The notes below the pieces were generated by a model that ran no database searches, had not been told where the DNA came from, and saw only the letters and a list, made by a program, of their open reading frames with translations. A stretch of 64,000 bases of DNA from the NCBI GenBank assembly GCA_025370075.1, contig CP073016.1, positions 4,216,001 through 4,280,000 on the forward strand. The letters run 5' to 3'. Source of the stretch: Chryseotalea sp. WA131a. GTDB lineage: Bacteria; Bacteroidota; Bacteroidia; Cytophagales; Cyclobacteriaceae. How positions within the stretch are numbered: the first letter of the stretch is position 1; every line of letters begins with the position of its first letter. This document shows, one piece after another, positions 44,384 to 52,196 of this stretch. The translations under genes and the position numbers were made by a program.

Positions 44384-45841
44384 ATGGCGGAAAAAAGAGC
44401 AATTACGGTGGCATATGGCGATGGCATAGGCCCCGAAATCATGGAAGCAACCTTATCGATTTTGGAAGCTGCGGGTGCGCAACTTAAAATTGAGAAGATT
44501 GACATAGGTGAAAAAGTGTATGGCCAAGGCCATACTTCGGGCATTGCACCAGAGTCGTGGGAATCGCTTCGCAGAACCAAAGTTTTTTTGAAGGCACCCA
44601 TCACTACTCCGCAAGGGGGAGGTTTTAAAAGTTTGAACGTAACCACTCGCAAAACATTGGGCCTCTATGCCAATGTGCGGCCTTGTATTTCGTATCATCC
44701 ATATGTTGCCACCAAACATCCTGTTATGGATTTGGTCATTATCCGCGAAAACGAAGAAGATTTATATGCCGGCATTGAGCATCAGCAAACCGATGAAGTA
44801 ACGCAGTGCTTGAAGTTAATTACCCGGCCGGGTTGCGAAAAAATCACGCGCTTTGCTTTTGAATATGCTCGTGCCTATAACCGGAAAAAAATCACGTGCT
44901 TCACCAAAGACAACATTATGAAATTGACCGATGGGTTGTTTCATAAAGTGTTTGATGAAATCGGTACCGAATATCCTGACATTGAAAAGGAGCATTGGAT
45001 TGTTGATATCGGTGCTGCAAAGTTGGCCGACTCGCCAGAGACCTTTGACATGATTTTGATGCCGAATTTGTATGGCGATATTTTGTCGGATGTGGCAGCA
45101 CAAATCACCGGCTCGGTTGGTTTGGGGGGCTCTGCGAATATCGGGCAAGATTATGCGATGTTCGAAGCCATTCATGGATCGGCTCCGCGTAGGGCAGGTC
45201 AAAATTTAGCGAATCCTTCGGGGCTTTTGTTGGGTGCGGTGCAGATGATGGTGTACATCGGTCAACCCGAGGTAGCCGAGAAAGTACACAATGCGTGGTT
45301 GAAAACATTGGAAGATGGAATACACACCTACGATTTGTTTAAAGAAGGAACGAGCAAAGAAAAAGTAGGCACCAAAGAGTTTGCACAAGCCATCATTAAT
45401 CGATTGGGCAGCAGACCAGAGAAATTAAAAGCAGTAACGTATGCCGCGGGCGAGGCTCGAAAAATACTAGGTAGTTTCAAGCCTACAATTCCCGCAAAAA
45501 AAGAATTGGTAGGCGTAGATGTATTCTTGCATTGGAATGGTACAGACCGCAACCCAAATGAATTGGGCAAAATGTTGAGCGGAGTAAAATCAAACGGATT
45601 TGAATTGGTGATCATTACCAACCGTGGTGTAAAAGTGTATCCAGATGGTTTGCCAGAAACTTTCTGTACCGATCATTGGCGTTGCCGCTTCACCTCAGCG
45701 AAGATGGATCAACCCGGAAATTATTCCGATGTGATTAACATCATTTCGCAAGTGAATGCAAAAGGTTTGGATATCATCAAAACCGAAAACCTCTGCCGCT
45801 TTGATGGAAAGATAAGTTTCTCTCTTGGCCAAGGGCAATAA
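44384..45841 (+). CDS. icd: NADP-dependent isocitrate dehydrogenase, Thermus-type
   Basis: A 485-residue enzyme that oxidises isocitrate to 2-oxoglutarate. The N-terminal I-T-V-A-Y-G-D-G-I-G-P-E-I starts the decarboxylating dehydrogenase fold. The segment G-G-G-F-K-S-L-N-V-T-T-R-K corresponds to E. coli G-G-G-I-R-S-L-N-V, so S83 equals the S113 that AceK phosphorylates. The D-I-L-S-D-V-A-A-Q block binds the metal. The extra C-terminal 150 residues match the longer Thermus/Rickettsia type. It is followed by a DUF6671 gene and aceK. Confidence 0.93.
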   Translation: MAEKRAITVAYGDGIGPEIMEATLSILEAAGAQLKIEKIDIGEKVYGQGHTSGIAPESWESLRRTKVFLKAPITTPQGGGFKSLNVTTRKTLGLYANVRPCISYHPYVATKHPVMDLVIIRENEEDLYAGIEHQQTDEVTQCLKLITRPGCEKITRFAFEYARAYNRKKITCFTKDNIMKLTDGLFHKVFDEIGTEYPDIEKEHWIVDIGAAKLADSPETFDMILMPNLYGDILSDVAAQITGSVGLGGSANIGQDYAMFEAIHGSAPRRAGQNLANPSGLLLGAVQMMVYIGQPEVAEKVHNAWLKTLEDGIHTYDLFKEGTSKEKVGTKEFAQAIINRLGSRPEKLKAVTYAAGEARKILGSFKPTIPAKKELVGVDVFLHWNGTDRNPNELGKMLSGVKSNGFELVIITNRGVKVYPDGLPETFCTDHWRCRFTSAKMDQPGNYSDVINIISQVNAKGLDIIKTENLCRFDGKISFSLGQGQ

Positions 45842-45878
45842 GAAAATTGTCAACTGACAGTAGGCAAAGCCAAGCAAA

Positions 45879-46778
45879 ATGACCAAGCCAGCTTCTGTTA
45901 AAAAGTTAGAATTCGGAAAGGTCAAGGAAGTCTTTGGTAGGGTTATGCCACCGAATCTGTTCACGTGCCGTAATTTGGTAATTGCCACCAAGCATGGAAA
46001 GGAATCGGTGATTGCTCCGCTGTTTGCACAAGCATTTGAAACAAACGCCATCTCGTTTCCGGATTTTGATACCGATAAGTTTGGAACGTTTTCAGGCGAA
46101 GTGGAACGGAAAGGAGATGCCTTCGAAACAGCACGGTTGAAAATCAAAGCCGCGTTGAAACTCACGGGCGAAACGTTAGCCATCGCCAGTGAAGGCTCTT
46201 TTGGCCCACATCCGCAGATTGGTTTTATTCCTGCGGATGAAGAGATTATAATGTTGGTGGACACAAAAAACAACATCGAAATAACTGCTTATAAAATTTC
46301 AACCTCTACCAATTACGCTCAGCTAGATTGTACTTCGTGGGATGAAGTTCGAAATTTTGCGATCCAAGCAGGCTTTCCATCGCATGGATTGATACTCAAA
46401 AAAGACAATGAAATCATAAAGGGCATCATCGCTTGGGAAGAACTCCAGAGGGGTTTCACAAAATTGAAAAGTGAATTTTCTACCGTGTCGGTAGAAACCG
46501 ACATGCGTGCGATGCTCAACCCCACGCGGATGAAGGTAATCCAAGAGGCGACCGAGCTTTTGATTGAGAAGATTAAATGTGCGTGTCCTTCGTGTGGCTT
46601 TCCTGGTTTTGCAGTGCATGAGCGCGTGGCCGGATTGCCTTGCAATAGCTGCGGTAAACCATCCCGTTTTTCGTTGAAGCATATTTATCGGTGTGAGCAT
46701 TGCGAATTTGAACAGGAAAAACTTTTTCCGGAAGGATCCGTCTGTGACCCCATGTATTGCGAATCATGCAATCCATAA
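45879..46778 (+). CDS. DUF6671 family protein with C-terminal zinc-ribbon cysteines
   Basis: A 299-residue protein with an N-terminal alpha/beta domain (L-V-I-A-T-K-H-G-K-E-S-V-I-A-P-L). The C-terminal 75 residues contain four cysteine pairs (C-A-C-P-S-C-G, L-P-C-N-S-C-G-K, Y-R-C-E-H-C-E-F, Y-C-E-S-C) consistent with two zinc ribbons. I match the whole to the family now called DUF6671. No activity is known to me. Its place between icd (38 bases upstream) and aceK (1 base downstream) suggests a role with isocitrate dehydrogenase or its phosphorylation, though this is inference. Confidence 0.7.
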   Translation: MTKPASVKKLEFGKVKEVFGRVMPPNLFTCRNLVIATKHGKESVIAPLFAQAFETNAISFPDFDTDKFGTFSGEVERKGDAFETARLKIKAALKLTGETLAIASEGSFGPHPQIGFIPADEEIIMLVDTKNNIEITAYKISTSTNYAQLDCTSWDEVRNFAIQAGFPSHGLILKKDNEIIKGIIAWEELQRGFTKLKSEFSTVSVETDMRAMLNPTRMKVIQEATELLIEKIKCACPSCGFPGFAVHERVAGLPCNSCGKPSRFSLKHIYRCEHCEFEQEKLFPEGSVCDPMYCESCNP

Positions 46779-46779
46779 T

Positions 46780-48429
46780 ATGCTACAAGAAGCTCAGTTG
46801 ACCGCCCAATTTCTTCAACAACGCTACGAGCAGTTTTATCAACGATTTAATGAATTAACAGAGGGAGCAAAATCGCGCTTTGAGAAGAAGCAATGGCGCG
46901 AGCAACGGGAGGCAGTTCGCGAACGTATTTTGTTGCACGATGAGGCCATTGAGCGAATTGCCAAAGAACTAAGCGAGCAAACCAAGTTAGCCGTTAGCAC
47001 TGTAGGTTGGTGGAAGCAAACAGGCGAATACTTTGACAAAGCCACCTACCACAATCCATTGGCCAGAACTTTTTTTGATGCGGTTGGCCGGATTTTTTTC
47101 AAAGGTGATTTGGCGTTGAGTCTTTTCAATAAGAGGGAAGGAGTAGAGCCTCTTCCACTATTATTATCATATTATTTGGTTGATGTAAATCAATCTTTGC
47201 TCGAGCAAGGGTTAATGGATATTGGCTTCCAAATTCTAAATCAAAAAAACAAAACCAAGGCGGTTTTAGAAAAGATTCAATTGCTTACAACTCTTCCTGC
47301 CGAAGCAGTTTTTTATCCCCATCTTTTCTACCGAAACAAACACGCGTATTGGTTGGGGTATCTAAAGGTATCGAATGGAAAAATCCCGTTGTGTTTTGCG
47401 TTTGCCCATACCGAGGAAGGCATTGAGCTAAATGCTGTGCTGACTACCGAAGAAGAACTTAAGAACGTGTTTGCTTTTAGTCGTTCGTATTTTTTGGTTT
47501 CTACCAACAATGCTCATGCGCTCATTCAATTTTTGCTTTCGCTGATGCCCTCCAAACCTGAGTCGCAGTTGTTTATGAACTTGGGTTACCAAGAGCATGG
47601 TAAAGAATTGGTGGTTCATCACTTGCAGCAGCACTTGCAACAGCAACGCACCCAATTTATGGTAGCGCCTGGCATACCCGGCATGGTGATGATGGTGTTT
47701 ACGTTACCCGACTATGATCTTGTCTTCAAACTGATTCGCGATAACTTTCGGCCACCCAAGTCGGTGAGCCGCGAAGAGGTGATTGAAAAATATCGGTTCA
47801 TTGCCCTGCACGACCGTGTGGGCCGTTTGGCCGATGCGCAGCGGTTCGAGTATTTGGGTTTGCCATTGGCGTATTTTGAAAAAGATTTGCTCGACTATTT
47901 GCTGCGCGAGTGTTCGCAAAGTGTATCGGTGCGCAGTGGCTTGGTGTGCTTTCAAGATATTTATACCGAACGCAAAATGATTCCGCTCAATATATATTTG
48001 AATGCGCAAAGGGCGACCGAAGAGAACAATCATGCTGTGATTGATTTTGGCAATGCCGTGCGCGAGATGGCCATGAGCAATATTTTTCCGGGCGATTTGC
48101 TTATCAAAAATTTTGGTGTGACCAACGAAAACCGCGTGGTATTTTATGACTACGATGAAATTGTGCCGTTGGCTTCCTGCCAATTTAAAGACATGCCCAA
48201 AGCACGCAACGATGATGAAGAGATGAGTGCCGAACCGTGGTATGCCGTGAACGAGAACGATATTTTCCCACAGGAGCTGGTAAAATTTTTATTGCCCGAA
48301 GGTGACTGGCGCAACCTGTTTGCAAAGCATCACCAAGAATTGTACACCGCCAAATTTTGGAACGACCTTAAAGCTCTTCATGAATCAGGTGCGCTGGTGG
48401 ACATACAGCCGTATGAGGAGAATTTGTGA
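46780..48429 (+). CDS. aceK: Isocitrate dehydrogenase kinase/phosphatase AceK
   Basis: A 549-residue bifunctional enzyme that phosphorylates and dephosphorylates Icd to set flux between the TCA cycle and the glyoxylate shunt. The start is ATG 46780 (M-L-Q-E-A-Q-L-T-A-Q-F-L-Q-Q-R-Y), one base after the DUF6671 stop; a longer frame from 46693 overlaps that gene. The kinase core includes A-L-H-D-R-V-G-R-L-A-D-A-Q and D-Y-D-E-I, and the final E-E-M-S-A-E-P-W-Y segment is typical. No aceA or aceB is in the window. AceK is commoner in proteobacteria than in Bacteroidota. Confidence 0.92.
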   Translation: MLQEAQLTAQFLQQRYEQFYQRFNELTEGAKSRFEKKQWREQREAVRERILLHDEAIERIAKELSEQTKLAVSTVGWWKQTGEYFDKATYHNPLARTFFDAVGRIFFKGDLALSLFNKREGVEPLPLLLSYYLVDVNQSLLEQGLMDIGFQILNQKNKTKAVLEKIQLLTTLPAEAVFYPHLFYRNKHAYWLGYLKVSNGKIPLCFAFAHTEEGIELNAVLTTEEELKNVFAFSRSYFLVSTNNAHALIQFLLSLMPSKPESQLFMNLGYQEHGKELVVHHLQQHLQQQRTQFMVAPGIPGMVMMVFTLPDYDLVFKLIRDNFRPPKSVSREEVIEKYRFIALHDRVGRLADAQRFEYLGLPLAYFEKDLLDYLLRECSQSVSVRSGLVCFQDIYTERKMIPLNIYLNAQRATEENNHAVIDFGNAVREMAMSNIFPGDLLIKNFGVTNENRVVFYDYDEIVPLASCQFKDMPKARNDDEEMSAEPWYAVNENDIFPQELVKFLLPEGDWRNLFAKHHQELYTAKFWNDLKALHESGALVDIQPYEENL

Positions 48430-48538
48430 GGGATGAATGGTTACCCTAGTAATTAGAATTCAGCATCTGCATCTACATTTTTATTCGTTTATAAAAAACC
48501 TGATTACGAATTAGCTCTCCACTTATTCTAAATGTATC
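48430..48538. other. Intergenic stretch after aceK
   Basis: No gene or clear terminator was seen. The 731-base region 48430-49161 contains the broken lipoprotein gene and the GC-rich block listed separately. Confidence 0.3.
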
Positions 48539-48874
48539 TTAAAGAACTAATTCGTTGTCACTCAATTTAAAAATTTCAAACTCAACCGATTCATTGTTAG
48601 TGTCCACTCTTAAGAAATCTTTGCTACCGTTTTGATTTTTACCAACAATGGACCATTTTCCTTTAAATTTTAATCTCTCCATTAGTGGCTCTATAACTTC
48701 CATTTTCCCCAAGAGAAAAAAAAATTCTTACGAAAATTGAGTCAACTTTCGTTTCACTCTCCTAAACGATAACTCTTTTATGGCACGTCCAATGCCCTTG
48801 AATCGTATCAACTGAGCTCCACATGAGCTAAGAAAATAGATTAAAAGTAAGTTAACATTAAAAAATCTTTTCAT
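48539..48874 (-). pseudogene. Small lipoprotein gene, possibly lipocalin-like, with in-frame stop
   Basis: The frame starts M-K-R-F-F-N-V-N-L-L-L-I-Y-F-L-S-S-C-G-A-Q, a lipoprotein signal with lipobox cysteine C18, and stops at TAA 48730-48728. The same frame continues E-F-F-F-L-L-G-K-M-E and ends with a folded-looking G-K-W-S-I-V-G-K-N-Q-N-G-S-K-D-F-L and L-S-D-N-E-L-V-L, stop 48539. Together this is about 110 codons broken by one in-frame stop. The C-terminal wording resembles small lipocalin-like lipoproteins, but this is not certain. A run of nine A (48716-48724) lies beside the stop. Confidence 0.5.
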
Positions 48875-48971
48875 AGTTCCGTATCTAAATTTACAAAGGA
48901 CTTTGTCCTCGTCAAAAAGTAATTAACACGAACTATTAATACCTCATGGATTACTAAGTTGAGATAAATTT

Positions 48972-49099
48972 GCGGAAAACTTCGGCAAGGGATTGAGGCA
49001 TTTGTTTGAGCCCGAAACGGGATCTGCGGTTGGTGGCGAGTGCCGAAAGCCCGACCCGAGCGTGTGGGCATGTGCGTGGATGCGAGGGATGCCGCCCCT
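48972..49099. repeat. GC-rich structured block, possible dispersed repeat
   Basis: About 130 bases are markedly more GC-rich than the AT-rich spacer around them. The inverted repeat TTCGGCA (48981-48987) / TGCCGAA (49041-49047) and a small CCCG-AAA-CGGG hairpin fall within. The wording resembles intergenic elements common in Cytophagales genomes, which I recall but cannot verify here. Confidence 0.4.
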
Positions 49100-49161
49100 A
49101 TTTGAATAAATATTTTCTAATTTGTAACCTTTCGCACACCTGCTGGTAAATAAGCTGAAAA

Positions 49162-49722
49162 TTGAAAATTTCGATTGTGTTGCTCACCGATGAACAGTTA
49201 ATGGAGGCCGTGAAAGGCGGTAATCTTCAGCAGGCCTCGATTTTGTTCGACCGCTACCATTCGAGGATTTTTAATTTTCTGGCGCGCCTTACCTTGGACC
49301 GCCCCATGGCCGAGGACTTGACGCAAAATGTTTTTCTTCGATTGATAAGATACCGCAACAGCTACCGGCCGGGCAGCAAGTTTATGCCGTGGATTTACCA
49401 AATGGCCCGCAATGTTTTTGCAGATCATTACCAATCGGCCAAAAACAAGAGAATGGGTTTTGTAGATGTAGAAAATGTGATGAACGTGATGGAAGAAAAA
49501 GAAGAAAGCAGAGCGCAAGACGAACGTGAGGCATTGTTGCACCAAAGCTTGGCCAAGCTGGATGCCGAACAACGAGAACTGCTGGTGCTTACGCGCTTTC
49601 AACACATGAAGTACGAAGAAGTGGCCGAACTGATGAACACTACAGTGGCCAACATAAAAGTGAAAGTGCACCGCGCCATTGTCAAGTTGAGGGAGCATTA
49701 TTTTGAATTGGAAAAAATCTAG
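49162..49722 (+). CDS. ECF-type RNA polymerase sigma factor
   Basis: A 186-residue sigma-70 family member with region 2 (F-D-R-Y-H-S-R-I-F-N-F-L-A-R-L-T-L, then A-E-D-L-T-Q-N-V-F-L-R-L) and region 4 (L-V-L-T-R-F-Q-H-M-K-Y-E-E-V-A-E-L-M-N-T-T-V-A-N-I-K-V-K-V-H-R-A). The start is a TTG (49162), and the real start may be a GTG/TTG at 49177-49182. The acidic region between domains is short, as in ECF factors. It is followed by a membrane protein that is likely its anti-sigma factor. Confidence 0.9.
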   Translation: MKISIVLLTDEQLMEAVKGGNLQQASILFDRYHSRIFNFLARLTLDRPMAEDLTQNVFLRLIRYRNSYRPGSKFMPWIYQMARNVFADHYQSAKNKRMGFVDVENVMNVMEEKEESRAQDEREALLHQSLAKLDAEQRELLVLTRFQHMKYEEVAELMNTTVANIKVKVHRAIVKLREHYFELEKI

Positions 49723-49769
49723 TCGTCATAGCCGCCCAAAGCTGTGAGACGACTACAAAAAAGAGAAGT

Positions 49770-50534
49770 ATGGAAAACATAGAAAGCAAGTTGATTGACT
49801 ACATCGATGGAAAACTAGACGAGAAGGAGCGTGTGGCTGTGGAGCGGGAGATGGCTCAAAACGAGAAGGCAAGCAAACTTTACGAACAGCTTTTGAAGAT
49901 TATCCAAGAGATGGAACGCGTGCAGGACGTAAAGCCATCGCAATCACTTCAACAGAATTTTGAAAAGATGTTGGCCGAAGAGATGCAACAAGCAAAAGGT
50001 AAGCAGCTCTTCTTTCATCCAGTGGCACTGCGCATCGCGGCTGGTGTTGTGTTCCTTTTGTTGGGGATTGGAATTGGATTTTGGTTGAATAGTAGCTATC
50101 AACAGAAACGTGAAATCGCCCGGCTGCGCCACGAAATGGATTCTACCAAACAAGCAATGTTGGGTTTGTTAACCAATCAACAATCAGCCAGTCAGCGCAT
50201 GGTGGGTGCCACAGTCGCTTATCAATTGGTAAAGGCGGATGATGAAATTGTGAATGCGTTGGTGAAGGCAATGAATGAAGACCCGAACACCAACGTGCGA
50301 CTGGCTGCTTTGGAGGCACTCGGCAAGTTTAAACACGAGGCAAGCGTGCGCAAGGTATTGATAGAATCATTGGCAAAACAAAACGACCCGGTGGTTCAAA
50401 TCAGTTTGATTCAGATGATGGTGGACATGAAGGAAAAATCCATTATCGGTGAATTGGAAAAATTGACCCAACAAAAAGAAATATTGAAAGCCGTAAAAGA
50501 TGAAGCGTACACGGGAATTTTGAAATTATCATAA
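49770..50534 (+). CDS. Putative anti-sigma factor with membrane helix and HEAT-like repeats
   Basis: A 254-residue protein. The N-terminal 60 residues (L-I-D-Y-I-D-G-K-L-D-E-K-E-R and K-L-Y-E-Q-L-L-K-I) resemble a zinc-less anti-sigma domain, one membrane helix runs 86-106, and a coiled segment leads to C-terminal alpha-helical repeats (V-R-L-A-A-L-E-A-L-G-K-F and V-V-Q-I-S-L-I-Q-M-M). This repeat region looks HEAT-like, which is not a usual anti-sigma ending, and it may sense envelope partners. It is 48 bases from the sigma gene, so it is the obvious regulator candidate. Confidence 0.75.
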   Translation: MENIESKLIDYIDGKLDEKERVAVEREMAQNEKASKLYEQLLKIIQEMERVQDVKPSQSLQQNFEKMLAEEMQQAKGKQLFFHPVALRIAAGVVFLLLGIGIGFWLNSSYQQKREIARLRHEMDSTKQAMLGLLTNQQSASQRMVGATVAYQLVKADDEIVNALVKAMNEDPNTNVRLAALEALGKFKHEASVRKVLIESLAKQNDPVVQISLIQMMVDMKEKSIIGELEKLTQQKEILKAVKDEAYTGILKLS

Positions 50535-50629
50535 ATTCAATATTGGATACAGGTTTCTTGCTTATGAGAAAGGTATCCAGCATTGAGTAGCAAAAAAGCA
50601 AAACTTAAAGAAAAATATAAACAGACAAT

Positions 50630-51394
50630 ATGAAAAAGATAATAATTGTAGTTGGAATAGTAGCGGCAGCCATTAGCGTAGCCACCGCGCAAGAGTTTAA
50701 ATTGGCGAAAACAAGCGGCCGATTAGAGATTCATATCGGACGCGTAACGGTGGAAGGGCACAGTGGAAATGAAATTATTTTCTCTTCGCGCGACCGCGAC
50801 AGAGATGAAGATGACGGAAGAGCAAAAGGACTGCGCGCCATTAATAGTCTCGGCCTAGAAGACAACACAGGGCTGGGCATCAACGTGGCCGACAAAGGAA
50901 ATGTGGTGGAAGTGTATCAATTGAAAAAGATGAACTCACCTGAAATCAAAATATTGGTACCCAAAGGTGTGATTATTTCTTACGAACATTCTTCTCAATA
51001 TGGAAGCGAGGCAACCTTCAGGAATTTAGAAAATGAGATTGAAATATCGACTCACTATAACAGCGTGGAGCTAGAAAATGTTACTGGCCCAGTGACAGCA
51101 AAAGTAATATATGGGCATATTGATGCGAATTTTAGTCAAAATGTGAAAGGCCCCTTGTCGCTCATTTCCATCTACAGCCATGTCGATGTGACGTTGCCTT
51201 TGGCCACAAAAGCAAATTTGAAGCTTTCAACTTCATACGGGGAAATATTTGTGGCGCCCGAGTTCAAGATTGACATTGATAAGGATGGTGAAATGGTTCG
51301 CTATAGCGATAAAGTGAATGGCAAGATCAATGGAGGTGGAATGAGTATTGACATCCGCTCTGATTATAGCAAAGTTTATCTGCGCAAAAAATGA
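50630..51394 (+). CDS. Exported DUF4097-like beta-repeat protein
   Basis: A 254-residue protein with a signal peptide (I-I-I-V-V-G-I-V-A-A-A-I-S-V-A-T-A-Q) and a beta-solenoid body built from repeating S-x-Y-G/H-x-(V/I/D) turns (S-S-Q-Y-G-S-E-A, S-T-H-Y-N-S-V, S-T-S-Y-G-E-I, R-S-D-Y-S-K-V). This matches the DUF4097/DUF4098 putative adhesin family. Its stop overlaps the start of a paralogue (ATGA), so the two are coupled, and both lie behind an ECF sigma/anti-sigma pair. Confidence 0.78.
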   Translation: MKKIIIVVGIVAAAISVATAQEFKLAKTSGRLEIHIGRVTVEGHSGNEIIFSSRDRDRDEDDGRAKGLRAINSLGLEDNTGLGINVADKGNVVEVYQLKKMNSPEIKILVPKGVIISYEHSSQYGSEATFRNLENEIEISTHYNSVELENVTGPVTAKVIYGHIDANFSQNVKGPLSLISIYSHVDVTLPLATKANLKLSTSYGEIFVAPEFKIDIDKDGEMVRYSDKVNGKINGGGMSIDIRSDYSKVYLRKK

Positions 51395-52120
51395 GAACGA
51401 TTGTAATTTTATCACTGATTACTTGCTGTGATTTTGCACAAGCACAGAATGTAAGTAAGACTATCCCCGTTCAGCCCAATCAAAAGATATTCATGCACTT
51501 CGATTTTCCTGAGTTGATTAAAGTAAGCACGTGGGACAAAAATGCGATAAGCATTGAAGGCACAGTAGATATTAACGATGGCGAAAACAACGATGCGTTT
51601 GTGCTGGATTCAAAGGCAAATGGCAATACGGTAGAGATAAAAGGTTTTATTAAAAACATGGACGAGCTTCCTAAGCGGATGATGGTTATTCGCGATAACA
51701 AAAAAAATTACTTTTAAATCGAAGGAGGAGTACAGAAAGTACGTTCGAGAGCATGGTAAAGATATCAACGTGTATAGCCATGGCAGCGACATTAATATTA
51801 CGCTTGAGATAAAAGTACCGAAGAACATGAACACGCGCGTAGTCTCCGTTTATGGAATGGTGGAGATAAAGAATTTTAATGCACCATTGGCAGTGGAAGC
51901 GACCTATGGCGGAGTGGATGTATCGGTTGCAGAAAAAAGTGTGGGCGAGCTATTAGCGGAAACTGATTATGGGCAGATTTATACCAACTTAGATTCAAAA
52001 CCTATCGCTAGAGAAGAGGGTGATTTTCATAGAGAGATTTTGATGAAGCCGGGTGTGGGCTCGCGCTACAGTTTCGAATCAAAGTACGGGAACGTGTATT
52101 TGAGGAAGATAAGTCAGTGA
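51391..52120 (+). pseudogene. DUF4097-like paralogue, frameshifted at an A8 run
   Basis: The first part (51391-51717, 108 residues with signal peptide) ends shortly after an A8 tract at 51700-51707. In the next frame the reading continues K-I-T-F-K-S-K-E-E-Y-R-K-Y-V-R-E-H-G and on to 52120 with beta-solenoid turns (A-T-Y-G-G-V-D-V and S-K-Y-G-N-V-Y-L). Removing one A restores a continuous protein of about 242 residues. It could be a true pseudogene, a sequencing error, or expressed by polymerase slippage; the rest of both halves is clean. The start overlaps the upstream stop as ATGA. Confidence 0.75.
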
Positions 52121-52136
52121 GCAGTAAATGGTGATT

Positions 52137-52173
52137 GGTAAGTGGTTGTTGAAATAAAACCTGACCACTTACC
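52137..52173. terminator. Stem-loop between convergent transcripts
   Basis: GGTAAGTGGT (52137-52146) and ACCACTTACC (52164-52173) form a perfect 10-bp stem with a 17-base loop, between the convergent DUF4097-like and BtuF-like genes. A T-run follows at 52181, supporting termination of the plus-strand transcript. Confidence 0.5.
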
Positions 52174-52196
52174 CTTTACTTTTTACCTCCTACCAC

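Noticed and set aside
45695..46276. 193-aa minus-strand frame
   Set aside because: It is antisense to icd and DUF6671, both strongly supported.
48871..49071. 66-aa minus-strand frame through the GC-rich block
   Set aside because: It is arginine/proline-rich text created by the repeat and extends into the broken lipoprotein gene; no supporting start.
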